A stretch of DNA of 64,000 nucleotides from Lachnospiraceae bacterium (lineage in GTDB: Bacteria > Bacillota > Clostridia > Lachnospirales > Lachnospiraceae): assembly GCA_017521605.1 (NCBI GenBank), contig JAFXCD010000002.1, positions 37,816-101,815 on the forward strand, written 5' to 3'. Shown here piece after piece: positions 43,800 through 52,733 of this stretch. The translations under genes were made by a program, and so were the position numbers. How positions within the stretch are numbered: position 1 is the stretch's first letter; each line of letters begins with the position of its first letter. The notes below the pieces were generated by a model that saw only the letters and a list, made by a program, of their open reading frames with translations, was not told where the DNA came from and did not search any database.

Positions 43800-44971
43800 T
43801 AGCTTCTCTCCTTTATTATTTCTGCTTTACTGCAAGGACCACTCTCCCAACGAATCTGCGGTTTTTGACCTGCCACCACATCTTCACACAGCTGCAATAA
43901 ACGCTCTGCTGCCATACGGGGATTCCATTCTTCCACTATAGTCTTATAAGCTCTTTTTCCAATACTTTCGCAAAGTTCTCTATCATCCAATAGGGGAGTC
44001 AGAATCTCCTTAAGCGCCTTTGCATCTGATTTGCGATACCAATATCCATTTTCACCATGGTTAATCAAAAAAGGAACGGCACCTATCATACGATTGGCTA
44101 TGACTGCACAGCCACTGTTCATGGATTCATTCATTACTGCTCCCCAGCCTTCCTGTTTATCACTGGTAAACAAAAAGATAGGTGCCTTCTCCATATATTG
44201 ACGCACTTCCTCCGGCTTTTTGATTCCGGTCAATGTAATAAACTTCTCCAATCCCTTATCGCGTATCATTTGCTCAATAGTGGGTCTCAATTCACCATCG
44301 CCCAACATAGTAATATGAAAATCCGTCCTGCTCTTAGCCAATTCTTCTGCCAGTTCTACCATTAACTCAGGGTGTTTCAATGCAATAAATCTTGCCGTCC
44401 ATAGTATTTCCTTACATTCCGGTGTATGAATCTTTTCTGCCCAAAGCTTTTCCATATCATATTCTTTACATGGAGGAAAATATCCCCAACGCAACATTTT
44501 ATCCGGATATGCATGTATAATACTAAAATCTGAGGCCACATAAGCTCCTGAACAAAGCAGATACACCTCATCCTTTCTGTATCTGGTGTGATCAAAATAT
44601 TTTTTCCTTAAGCCTCTGGGACTAATGGCCTTCCATTGACCTGTTCTATACAATCTCTCACTATAGCGAAATACAGGTTTCCCTGCCTGTAGTCTGGGTT
44701 GAAGCATACTCTCATCCTCTAATCCCCCCCAAATAACCACATCACTATCCATTACTAATTGTTCGCACTTTTCCCGCTCTTCATATGCACAACATACATA
44801 GGGGGGTAATGCTTGAAGACTCCATCCCAACGAAACTCGCTCCTCTTCCATTGGCTCTGTCTGTATAAATGTATAATTCTCTCCCAAATGCTCATAAAGC
44901 ACATTACTCAGAGGAATCTGATGATGGTTAATATAGTTGGAAACAAAGGTGATTTTCATCTCTTGCTTCAA
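43799..44971 (-). CDS. Glycosyltransferase family 4
   Basis: The 390-residue GT-B protein has the C-terminal nucleotide-sugar domain with ILWTARFIALKHPELMVELA, MLGDGELRPTIEQMI and the E(x7)E motif in QEGWGAVMNESMNSGCAVIA. The retaining GT4 family adds mannose, glucose or related sugars. It overlaps the upstream GT4 gene by four bases (ATGA), so they are coupled. Confidence 0.9.
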   Translation of the reverse strand: MKQEMKITFVSNYINHHQIPLSNVLYEHLGENYTFIQTEPMEEERVSLGWSLQALPPYVCCAYEEREKCEQLVMDSDVVIWGGLEDESMLQPRLQAGKPVFRYSERLYRTGQWKAISPRGLRKKYFDHTRYRKDEVYLLCSGAYVASDFSIIHAYPDKMLRWGYFPPCKEYDMEKLWAEKIHTPECKEILWTARFIALKHPELMVELAEELAKSRTDFHITMLGDGELRPTIEQMIRDKGLEKFITLTGIKKPEEVRQYMEKAPIFLFTSDKQEGWGAVMNESMNSGCAVIANRMIGAVPFLINHGENGYWYRKSDAKALKEILTPLLDDRELCESIGKRAYKTIVEEWNPRMAAERLLQLCEDVVAGQKPQIRWESGPCSKAEIIKERS

Positions 44972-46302
44972 TCCTCCCTGCTAATGTTACAATAAATCTC
45001 TACCAGTCGCTTATAATTTATTTTACCGTCATGGGTTCTTCTGGCATGTTCTGAAGCATTTTGCGAATACTCTTTCATCTTCTCTTCATCAGACCACATG
45101 CGCAGCACTGCATGGGCGAGAACCTTTGACTGGGCAGTTTCCTTATCCGCTTGTTCTGCATATTCCAAAGAACCATATCCAGGATAAGCAATACCATCCA
45201 AACCATTATTAAATATGGAATTGATTCCTCCCACCTCTGCTGTAACACAAGGAACCCCCAATAACATGGCCTCGCCTAAGGAGTTGGGAGAATTCTCTAT
45301 AACGGAAGGACACACAAAAGTGAATGCTTTCAAAAACTGTGCTTTCATCTCCACTGCATTCATTTTACCCAAAAAGACTATCTTGTCCTCCAAATGATTT
45401 TCTTGAATTAACTCCCTAAGGTATTTTCCGTAAGAAGAAATCTTTATCTTATCTTTTAGTGTTTTATAATTTACAATACTGTTGCCAGCCACATATACCT
45501 TTGTTTCCGGATAAGTTTCTAAAATCTTCGGCATGGCCTTTAACATATAATGAAGACCTTTGATGGGATAATCTCCCTGGCTCAAAAAAATACTGTACTT
45601 TTCACATTTATCTAAATCCCAGCTTCCTTCATAAAAGTTGCTGCGTAGAGTTTCATTCATAAAGTGATACTGTACTTTTTCATTGGTTTCCATGGTAAAC
45701 TTCTTATCAATCCATGTACGTCCTGTTACATGTCCAGCATTGCAAACTGCTTCTATCTCATGCTCACCACGCTTGATAAACTTTGCATGCTGCTTACATA
45801 TACTGTCCTTTTTAAGGAAGTCTCGAAAAGTTACTCTTTTGATAACTCTTTCCGGCAAATCTGCCAGATAACTCTCTGCATAGATTTTACACAAGCCCTG
45901 GATTCCAATCAAAACCTTCTCTGCCGGATATATTCTTGTTACCGCCAAAGTATGGGGATATTCTGTTCCGAAGCAATGAACCACATCCGGCTTCCAGTCC
46001 TCTGTAATATTTTTAATCTGTGCTTCCAGATCAGGAGGATAGATTTCCGGATGATTGGTATCCTCTGTAAACCAATAACAAATTAAACCCTTTTCCTTGC
46101 CTGAAACAGATACTTCTATTTTTCTCTCTGCCAGTGCTTCTCCCACTGGAAATGCCACAGCCAGTTCAATATGATTATCCTCTTGATTGGTTAAAATGGT
46201 ATCTGCCAAACCGGTCAGCCAGCCTTCCTTATTGCTGGCAGGAAGTCCCAGATGTTCTGCCACCATAGGTAGCATAATATTGCAAATCCACAAAATCCTC
46301 AT
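44968..46302 (-). CDS. Glycosyltransferase family 4
   Basis: The 444-residue protein has the GT-B layout with an N-terminal domain and the C-terminal YSIFLSQGDYPIKGLHYMLK, KVYVAGNS and the FVCPSVIENSPNSLGEAMLL acceptor region containing the E(x7)E-type motif. It is likely a retaining GT4 enzyme of the exopolysaccharide pathway. It follows the EpsG gene after 15 bases. Sugar specificity cannot be read from sequence. Confidence 0.88.
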   Translation of the reverse strand: MRILWICNIMLPMVAEHLGLPASNKEGWLTGLADTILTNQEDNHIELAVAFPVGEALAERKIEVSVSGKEKGLICYWFTEDTNHPEIYPPDLEAQIKNITEDWKPDVVHCFGTEYPHTLAVTRIYPAEKVLIGIQGLCKIYAESYLADLPERVIKRVTFRDFLKKDSICKQHAKFIKRGEHEIEAVCNAGHVTGRTWIDKKFTMETNEKVQYHFMNETLRSNFYEGSWDLDKCEKYSIFLSQGDYPIKGLHYMLKAMPKILETYPETKVYVAGNSIVNYKTLKDKIKISSYGKYLRELIQENHLEDKIVFLGKMNAVEMKAQFLKAFTFVCPSVIENSPNSLGEAMLLGVPCVTAEVGGINSIFNNGLDGIAYPGYGSLEYAEQADKETAQSKVLAHAVLRMWSDEEKMKEYSQNASEHARRTHDGKINYKRLVEIYCNISRED

Positions 46303-46317
46303 GGCTCCACCTCCGCT

Positions 46318-47448
46318 TTAATTGAATATCCAATTTAAGTATGGTAACAAACGAATATCCATATTGTATGCCGAATGTAAAAACAATCCAAAATATCCCA
46401 AAAAGGCCACTGCTACTCCAATTGTCCAAAACAGCTTCCAGCCCTTATTCTCTATACGTATTAAAACAGATGGTACCAAAAAAACCTGGGACACTATCAT
46501 ATAATAACCAATTCTGGACACCTCCGGTATGAAGGAACCAAATGTATACACTGCCAGACCGGCCAGGTTCAAAAAGAAATAAAATTTGGTCTGTACATTA
46601 TCCTTTAAAGCCACTTTTAAAAAAAACATACATAACACCAGTACTCCCATACATTTTGCGATATTTGTAAAGGAGATATCCACCTTATCAAAAGCAGAGC
46701 CTTCATAAAAAGGATAAAAGAAGAATATAATCCTTCTGTAAAACTCTTTAAATACCACCAGGCTGACTAAAAAAGCTCCTCCTAATACATATAATCCTTT
46801 CGGTATCTTGTGTTCAGCCAAATAGTGTGCCAGCAGGTATATGGGTATGACTACCAATATGGACTTATGAAAAAGAGCGGCAAAGACTATCCACGCAATA
46901 AATACACCATACTGCTTTCGCAGTACATATTTCATGGCATACATGGCAATTGCTAATACAAAATAATAACGGACAGAGTTTAAACTGGAATAATAATAGC
47001 CGCCGGTCATCAGCAGAAAAACCGTAGCTGCAAACCATTCCCCCTGATCATACATGGCTTTTACAAAAAAAATAGCTGTAACCACAGAAAAAAAGCCAAA
47101 AACAGGCAGATAATTGTCATATCCGAACAAAGACTGTATAACCCAAACCACCAGATTAAAGCCGGGTTCATAAGAAACATGCCGGTTCTGCATAATCAGA
47201 TTAAACTGAAAGCGATATACCCAATAATCATTCCCTACTGCAATTCTACAAGCAGATACTGCTGCCAGTAACGCAAAGATAGCAACAGCCGCAGATATAT
47301 TACAGGCCCTTTGCCTATCCCGCGGAATCTGCAATCCTGCCTTTTCACCAGGCTTTCCAATATGAAATTGTACATAGTCCCTATTCCGTACCAGTAGTCC
47401 AATCCCTACCACCGCCAGAAATAGTACAATATATACTGCCATACCCAT
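46318..47448 (-). CDS. EpsG-family polysaccharide polymerase (Wzy-like)
   Basis: The 376-residue protein has about ten to twelve hydrophobic segments and EpsG signature sequences: ACRIAVGNDYWVYRFQFN near residue 70, SLNSVRYYFVLAIAMYAMKY and AALFHKSILVVIPIYLLA. EpsG proteins polymerise exopolysaccharide repeat units at the membrane. It stands 17 bases after the Wzz-like gene, as is usual in Firmicutes polysaccharide loci. Confidence 0.85.
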   Translation of the reverse strand: MGMAVYIVLFLAVVGIGLLVRNRDYVQFHIGKPGEKAGLQIPRDRQRACNISAAVAIFALLAAVSACRIAVGNDYWVYRFQFNLIMQNRHVSYEPGFNLVVWVIQSLFGYDNYLPVFGFFSVVTAIFFVKAMYDQGEWFAATVFLLMTGGYYYSSLNSVRYYFVLAIAMYAMKYVLRKQYGVFIAWIVFAALFHKSILVVIPIYLLAHYLAEHKIPKGLYVLGGAFLVSLVVFKEFYRRIIFFFYPFYEGSAFDKVDISFTNIAKCMGVLVLCMFFLKVALKDNVQTKFYFFLNLAGLAVYTFGSFIPEVSRIGYYMIVSQVFLVPSVLIRIENKGWKLFWTIGVAVAFLGYFGLFLHSAYNMDIRLLPYLNWIFN

Positions 47449-47465
47449 ACTCTTCCCTTAAATTC

Positions 47466-48539
47466 TTATTTCTGTTTTCTTCCAAATCGATAACTTTTAA
47501 TAATTGCACTATCTGCTGCATACAAAATAGCTGCCTTCACCTGGCATTTCTGCACTTTCATCTCTTCCAATACATGCTCAATAGCCTTACCATGATGCTC
47601 TCCGGCACCTACTGCAAGCAAAATACCCTGGGACTGTCGCAACATATCATAGTTTTTAGAATCCAACTCTGAAACAGATAAAACATTAGCAGATTTTTCG
47701 TGTTTCAAATATCTTAATAGTTCCTCACCTTTCTGTTCTTCTCCCATAGTCAACAAAGTATACTTGTTTTCCCGGTTAAAAAGATATTCTATATTTGTAA
47801 CAATCTCATTGCTATCTGCAACCAAATCTTTACCCAGATATCCTACCATGGGAATATCATATCGGTAATTAAAAGTTTCCGGTATGGTAATTGTATCATC
47901 CCATATAAGCCACAATGATACCCCGAAGGTTCCTATAAATCCACCAACCACTGCTCCTAAAATAATTGCTCTCAATAAACGGACATCTTTATCTGCTTCT
48001 TGTATAGGTGTTTCATCAATAATTTCTATGGAGGACATTTCCGGATGTTCACTTTCAAAAATAAAATATACCTCCTGTAAGGCTTCATTCAATAACACAG
48101 TCAACTCTTCATAAGGAGTGGTTACCCTTGATACAGGAATACGAATATCCGAAGGCAAATCTGCAAAAAAGAAGGTCTTCAAATCCTCTTTTTGAACATT
48201 ATATTTCTCTGTTATATTCACCTTCTCAGTAGACAGTTGCCATACTCTGTCTACAAACCAGTCTGATACTACCCATTCCTTCCAGGTTGCGCCATTAATA
48301 TAATTATGCAATTCTCCGGTTTCCGGATTTATATTTGTGTACTCTATATAATATTTGGTAGTAATTTCATATTCTACAGGTCCACCAAACACTACCTTCT
48401 TCACGTAATATTCGCCGCCGATAAGGAAAGCACCTATTAGCATTCCCATAAGCACCCAATGTATTTTCTTTATAAATTTCAAAACAAAAAGCTTCGTATC
48501 AAATGGTTCTTTTGCATAAGGCCATTCTCTCATGGACAT
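47466..48539 (-). CDS. Wzz-type chain-length determinant / polysaccharide co-polymerase
   Basis: The 357-residue protein has two membrane helices, at about 30-50 and 190-215, with an extracellular loop between them (TKYYIEYTNINPETGELHNY), as in the Wzz/YveK/CapA family. The C-terminal cytoplasmic part is longer than usual and resembles a degenerate kinase-like domain (LLTMGEEQKGEELLRYLKHE, LLAVGAGEHHGKAIEHVLEE), without a Walker motif. It is the first gene of the operon, behind a near-consensus promoter, and should control polymer length. Confidence 0.82.
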   Translation of the reverse strand: MSMREWPYAKEPFDTKLFVLKFIKKIHWVLMGMLIGAFLIGGEYYVKKVVFGGPVEYEITTKYYIEYTNINPETGELHNYINGATWKEWVVSDWFVDRVWQLSTEKVNITEKYNVQKEDLKTFFFADLPSDIRIPVSRVTTPYEELTVLLNEALQEVYFIFESEHPEMSSIEIIDETPIQEADKDVRLLRAIILGAVVGGFIGTFGVSLWLIWDDTITIPETFNYRYDIPMVGYLGKDLVADSNEIVTNIEYLFNRENKYTLLTMGEEQKGEELLRYLKHEKSANVLSVSELDSKNYDMLRQSQGILLAVGAGEHHGKAIEHVLEEMKVQKCQVKAAILYAADSAIIKSYRFGRKQK

Positions 48540-48567
48540 ACTCCTCCATCATTGTGATTATCATAAA

Positions 48568-48596
48568 ATTTTACCACACTTTATGGGGGATGTCAA
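48568..48596 (-). promoter_or_regulatory. Promoter of the exopolysaccharide operon
   Basis: Minus-strand TTGACA (48591-48596) and TAAAAT (48568-48573) with a 17-bp spacer, 28 bases ahead of the Wzz-like start. Strong, near-consensus, and the only clear promoter for the seven genes to 40499. Confidence 0.8.
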
Positions 48597-48634
48597 AAAA
48601 CAACCTTATTTGGATACCTACAGAAAATTATTCA

Positions 48635-48663
48635 TTGCAGGTTTGTACAGAATGCTATAAAAT
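48635..48663 (+). promoter_or_regulatory. Promoter of the DUF6062 gene
   Basis: TTGCAG (48635-48640) and TAAAAT (48658-48663), 17 bp apart, about 60 bases before the ATG. It runs opposite to the exopolysaccharide promoter, which lies about 40 bases to the left. Confidence 0.55.
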
Positions 48664-48725
48664 GGATATAGGATTTTATTTTTCGGACCCTATTACTTGG
48701 AAGTTCCGGAAGAAAGGCGGACTTA

Positions 48726-49487
48726 ATGAAAGAACAATTATATACTATACCCTTAAATGAAGCTGTGGACGCCAATGATGAATGTCCCTTTTGTTTTGTA
48801 GAACGTGCCATCGAACAGGATTTGATGGATTTCTGTTTGGGTTCCGGCAGTTCCTATATGGAAGCAGATATCCGTGAAATGACGGATTTGGCCGGTTTTT
48901 GCCGTGATCACTTCAAAAAAATGTTTGACTATGGCAATACCTTAGGTAATGCCTGGATATTAAAGACCCATTACAAGCGTATCCTGGGAGAGATGCGCAA
49001 GGAATTTAAGTCCTTTGCTCCGGGCAAGGTTTCTTTAAAGGACAAGCTGTTCAAGAATGCCGAAAGCGGTAATTCCATCGGCGTATGGGTGGCAGAGAAA
49101 GAAAACTCCTGCTATATCTGCAATTCCTTTAAAGATACTTACAAAAGATACCTTGATACCTTCTTCTATATGTATGACAAAGATGATGATTTCCGTGTAA
49201 AAATTAAAAATGGCAAAGGTTTTTGTCTGCCCCATTTCAGAGATTTATTGATTAAAGCTGATGATACTATGGGGGACCGTGAGAAAAAGGAATTCTATGA
49301 TATGATTCTTCCTCTCATGGAGCAAAATATGGAACGTCTGGCTGAAGATGTGGCTTGGATGGTGGAGAAATTCGACTACAAAAATGCAGATGCCGACTGG
49401 AAAAACTCCCGTGATGCCATCCAACGCGGTATGCAAAAGCTGAAAGGTGGCTATCCGGCAGATGCTCCATATAAGTCAAGCAAATAA
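48726..49487 (+). CDS. DUF6062 family protein
   Basis: The 253-residue protein follows the DUF6062 pattern: MKEQLYTIPLNEAVDANDEC then PFCFVERAIEQ, GSSYMEADIREMTDLAGFCR with DHF, and a second metal-type cluster ENSCYICNSF with FCLPHF. The two CxxC and Cys-His sets suggest zinc or iron binding. Function of the family is unknown. It is monocistronic, divergent from the polysaccharide operon, and well conserved in Clostridia. Confidence 0.85.
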   Translation: MKEQLYTIPLNEAVDANDECPFCFVERAIEQDLMDFCLGSGSSYMEADIREMTDLAGFCRDHFKKMFDYGNTLGNAWILKTHYKRILGEMRKEFKSFAPGKVSLKDKLFKNAESGNSIGVWVAEKENSCYICNSFKDTYKRYLDTFFYMYDKDDDFRVKIKNGKGFCLPHFRDLLIKADDTMGDREKKEFYDMILPLMEQNMERLAEDVAWMVEKFDYKNADADWKNSRDAIQRGMQKLKGGYPADAPYKSSK

Positions 49488-49506
49488 ATCTTTTCCGGAA
49501 TGATAC

Positions 49507-49666
49507 GAAGCAGGGACAATTACCTGTCACTCACACACTGGTGAAAAAACTTTCGTTCCCGAATTATATGTCAAAGGTCGGACACTAGTGTCCGCCCATG
49601 CCATACAATTCAGTCACAAAGTTCTTTTCAACAGTGCATTACGTGACAGGTAATCATCCCTGCTTC
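49507..49666. repeat. 160-bp imperfect palindrome (MITE-like or structured RNA)
   Basis: GAAGCAGGGACAATTACCTG (from 49507) is matched by the inverse complement ending at 49666, with 22 of 24 outer bases paired. The whole 160 bp is symmetrical around the perfect centre CGGACACTAGTGTCCG (49579-49594). It contains no ORF and separates the DUF6062 gene from cysK. It may be a foldback mobile element or a hairpin transcript. Confidence 0.75.
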
Positions 49667-49768
49667 TTACATTATTGCTATATTTTGTTGCCTCATTTAT
49701 AGAAAAATCTACCAGATAACCATCACTAAGTTTATGAATGGTACGTTGGATGGTATCTCAGGTATCGC

Positions 49769-50692
49769 TTAGCCGAATAAGGGGGTGGAGTAGTAGCGGT
49801 CTCCGCTGTCGGGAAGGAGTACTACGATAGTTTTTCCTTTATTTTCAGGAAGTTTTGCGAGCTGCAGGCCTGCATGGAGTGCTGCTCCGGAGCTGATACC
49901 GGTAAGAATTCCTTCTCTACGGGTTAATTCTTTTGCTGCTTCATAGGCTTCCTCCCCGGTTACTGTTACTATACGATCATAAATAGTTGTATCCAATATG
50001 GCAGGTATAAATCCTGCACCAATTCCCTGTAAAGGATGGGCTCCGCTACGGCCTTCTGATAATACCGGTGAATCATAGGGTTCTACTGCCACTATTTCAA
50101 TATTGGAATTCTGTTCCTTTAAATACTTTGCAGTACCCGTCAAAGTACCTCCGGTACCCACACCTGCCACAAATATGTCTATTTGTCCATTGGTATCCTG
50201 CCAGATTTCCGGTCCTGTGGTTTCATAATGTGCCTTTGCATTAGCTTGGTTATCAAACTGTGCCGGAAGATAGGCTCCTTCTATGGTATCCACCAGCTCT
50301 TTAGCTTTTGCAATAGCACCACTCATGCCTTTGGACCCTTCCGTCAATACAAGCTCTGCACCATATGCTTTTAATATATTGCGTCTCTCTATACTCATGG
50401 TTTCCGGCATGGTCAAAATTACTTGATATCCTTTTGCAGCAGCAATTGCCGCCAGACCGATACCGGTGTTACCTGAAGTCGGTTCCACAATTATTGCTCC
50501 CGGTTTCAAAAGGCCTCTTTCTTCTGCATCCTCTATCATATATTTTGCCGCTCTGTCCTTCACACTTCCGGACGGATTCTGTGCTTCAATCTTAATCAAT
50601 ACTGTAGCTTCTGTACCATGGGCTTTTTCCAGATTGCACACCTGCATTAATGGTGTTTTACCAATGATTTCATTCACACTTTTATAAATCAT
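49769..50692 (-). CDS. cysK: Cysteine synthase (O-acetylserine sulfhydrylase)
   Basis: CysK makes cysteine from O-acetylserine and sulfide with pyridoxal phosphate. The 307-residue protein has the PLP lysine Lys45 in NPSGSVKDRAAK, the substrate loop PTSGNTGIGLA, the phosphate-binding loop VAGVGTGGTLTGT and the C-terminal LLPDSGDRYYSTPLF. Length and motifs are those of CysK rather than CBS. It lies 41 bases after a TetR-type regulator on the same strand. Confidence 0.95.
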   Translation of the reverse strand: MIYKSVNEIIGKTPLMQVCNLEKAHGTEATVLIKIEAQNPSGSVKDRAAKYMIEDAEERGLLKPGAIIVEPTSGNTGIGLAAIAAAKGYQVILTMPETMSIERRNILKAYGAELVLTEGSKGMSGAIAKAKELVDTIEGAYLPAQFDNQANAKAHYETTGPEIWQDTNGQIDIFVAGVGTGGTLTGTAKYLKEQNSNIEIVAVEPYDSPVLSEGRSGAHPLQGIGAGFIPAILDTTIYDRIVTVTGEEAYEAAKELTRREGILTGISSGAALHAGLQLAKLPENKGKTIVVLLPDSGDRYYSTPLFG

Positions 50693-50733
50693 AAAATACC
50701 TCCGCTTATCTGCTACTCAACAGTTTTTATAAT

Positions 50734-51336
50734 CTATTTTGCCGCCAAAGCCTTCATCATATCCAGATATTCTACTACTTCTTCATAAAACATCTCCGGC
50801 TGAAAGGAATTCTCCATAAAGCGCTCTGTCAGCAATCCTTTAATTGTAAAATCCATCATCTTTTGTAATTTCCTTCCATCCACACCGGTAGGAAAGCTGG
50901 TAAAACGGATCTGAGATTTTATTCGGTTATATTCTTCCTCCAGAATAATTCTCTTCTCCTCTGTTGCCAGCAACACTTCTCCTACATCCTCTGATGTGGC
51001 ACGGTTAAGAAATTGCTGCATATATGGGTATTCACGCATAGCATTCATCCGTGCAAACTCAATCTGTTTCATTACTTCAAACAGATTGGATTCACTCTTT
51101 GATACCATAGTGCTAAGTTCCAAAACCATATACCTTACACTATACTCATAAATAAACTCATACACCCCCAGCTTACTTTCAAAATAGTGAAAAAGCAAAC
51201 CCTTGCTTATACCCGCTTCTTTTACAATATCGTCAGTGCTGGCATGCTTATAACCCTGCATGGCAAAAACCTTTAACGAAGCATTTATCATACGGTCCTG
51301 CTTCTCTTTTTTCAGTTCAAAAAATTTATCGTTCAT
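50734..51336 (-). CDS. TetR-family transcriptional regulator
   Basis: The 200-residue protein has an N-terminal TetR helix-turn-helix, DRMINASLKVFAMQGYKHAS followed by TDDIVKEAGISKGLLFHYFE, and a ligand-binding helical domain after residue 60. Its ligand is unknown. ATG 51336 has AAGGA five bases ahead and is preferred over 51354. It is upstream of cysK in the same direction and may regulate it, though no operator was identified. Confidence 0.85.
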   Translation of the reverse strand: MNDKFFELKKEKQDRMINASLKVFAMQGYKHASTDDIVKEAGISKGLLFHYFESKLGVYEFIYEYSVRYMVLELSTMVSKSESNLFEVMKQIEFARMNAMREYPYMQQFLNRATSEDVGEVLLATEEKRIILEEEYNRIKSQIRFTSFPTGVDGRKLQKMMDFTIKGLLTERFMENSFQPEMFYEEVVEYLDMMKALAAK

Positions 51337-51517
51337 TGTTCCTTTATACTCCATCTATCCTTGTTTCATATGCGTAACTATATTAGCATACTTACCTTAA
51401 TGTTTCAAGTTGACTGTCCATAACATTTCATAAACTTTTTATAGATAATCCCTTTTCATTTTCATAAAAACGTATTAGAATATAATATATATTATTTGAG
51501 TAGAAGGGAGTATGTTT

Positions 51518-52690
51518 ATGTCTAATAAGTTTGGAAAATTTTTACTTGCAAGTGCTGCACTTGGTTCTGCCATTGGTACTACTTTTTATTTGATGAAAAA
51601 GAAAAAAAATATAACCGAAACCCCTGAGGAATATGAGGATGAGGATTACGATGATTTTAGTGATGATGTAGAGGATATTCCCAATGTCCCTGAAAATGCA
51701 CCTGAAGAAAAGACTGTTGAAGACCCCAAATCAGAATCTACTCCTATTACAAAAGCTACTATTGATGAAACTTTGGCTAAGGTAACTGATAAAATCACTG
51801 CTTTTGCCGAAAGGGCAACAGAAAAGGTAGATATATTTACAGAAAAAGCCAGCGAAAAGGCAGAACAGTTTGCTGAAAAAGTTACGGAAAAATTAGAAAA
51901 CTTTACAGAAAAAGTAGTGGAGAAAGCGGATGCTTTCTATGGTACTTCCGAAACCCCTGAGGAATCCGAAGTAGCTGAAGAACCCGAAATTATCGAAGAG
52001 CCTGAGATTATTGAAGAGCCCGAGATTATTGAAGAGCCCGAGATTATTGAAGAACCTGAGATTATTGAAGAGCCCGAGATTATTGAAGAGCCCGAGATTA
52101 TTGAAGAACCTGAGATTATTGAAGAACCCGAGATTATTGAAGAACCTGAGATTATTGAAGAGCCCGAGATTATTGAAGAGCCTGAAATTATTGAAGAGCC
52201 TGAGATTATTGAAGAGCCCGAGATTATTGAAGAACCCGAGATTATTGAAGAGCCTGAAATTATTGAAGAACCCGAGATTATTGAAGAACCCGAAATTATT
52301 GAAGAGCCTGAGATTATTGAAGAACCCGAGATTATCGAAGAACCTGAAATTATCGAAGAACCCGTAATTATCGAAGAACCCGAAATTATTGAAGAGCCTG
52401 AGATTATTGAAGAACCTGAAATTATTGAAGAGCCCGAGATTATCGAAGAACCTGAAATTATTGAAGAGCCTGAGATTATTGAAGAACCTGAAATTATTGA
52501 AGAGCCTGAGATTATTGAAGAACCTGAGATTATTGAAGAGCCCGAGATTATTGAAGAGCCCAAAGTTATTAAAAAGCCTGAGGCAAAAATCTTAGATGAA
52601 TCTATTGATTTTGTCCCTCTTAACGAACAAATGGAAGTTGAAGAATCTGTTGAAGAATTTATCTTTGATGATGAAGATGAAATTGAATAG
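51518..52690 (+). CDS. Membrane-anchored protein with 32 PEIIEE hexapeptide repeats
   Basis: The 390-residue protein begins with a short hydrophobic anchor (FLLASAALGSAIGTTFYLMK), as in YtxH-type proteins, then an acidic linker, a long amphipathic helix of repeated TEKV/AEKVTEKLENF units (about 80-145), and 32 copies of Pro-Glu-Ile-Ile-Glu-Glu, one with Val instead of Glu. The tail is acidic. It is probably a cell-surface or stress-related stalk, highly negative and extended. ATG 51518 has AAGGGAG seven bases ahead. Confidence 0.75.
   Translation: MSNKFGKFLLASAALGSAIGTTFYLMKKKKNITETPEEYEDEDYDDFSDDVEDIPNVPENAPEEKTVEDPKSESTPITKATIDETLAKVTDKITAFAERATEKVDIFTEKASEKAEQFAEKVTEKLENFTEKVVEKADAFYGTSETPEESEVAEEPEIIEEPEIIEEPEIIEEPEIIEEPEIIEEPEIIEEPEIIEEPEIIEEPEIIEEPEIIEEPEIIEEPEIIEEPEIIEEPEIIEEPEIIEEPEIIEEPEIIEEPEIIEEPEIIEEPEIIEEPEIIEEPVIIEEPEIIEEPEIIEEPEIIEEPEIIEEPEIIEEPEIIEEPEIIEEPEIIEEPEIIEEPEIIEEPKVIKKPEAKILDESIDFVPLNEQMEVEESVEEFIFDDEDEIE
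51983..52558 (+). repeat. 18-bp tandem repeat array (32 units)
   Basis: Units of 18 bp encode Pro-Glu-Ile-Ile-Glu-Glu. Third-position changes (CCC/CCT, GAA/GAG, ATT/ATC) are scattered among the units, so it is an old array with synonymous drift rather than a recent expansion. It has no stop in any of the three plus frames, which creates long shadow ORFs. Confidence 0.95.
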
Positions 52691-52700
52691 TTGCACTTTA

Positions 52701-52725
52701 AAAGGACTCCTTTAGGGAGTCCTTT
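52701..52725. terminator. Terminator between the repeat protein and the MocR gene
   Basis: AAAGGACTCC (52701-52710) pairs with GGAGTCCTTT (52716-52725) around a five-base loop, with T runs on both strands, serving both convergent genes. Confidence 0.88.
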
Positions 52726-52733
52726 TCTCACCC

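Noticed and set aside
51983-52558. CRISPR array
   Set aside because: The 18-bp units are coding, without spacers, and keep one reading frame. No cas genes are present.
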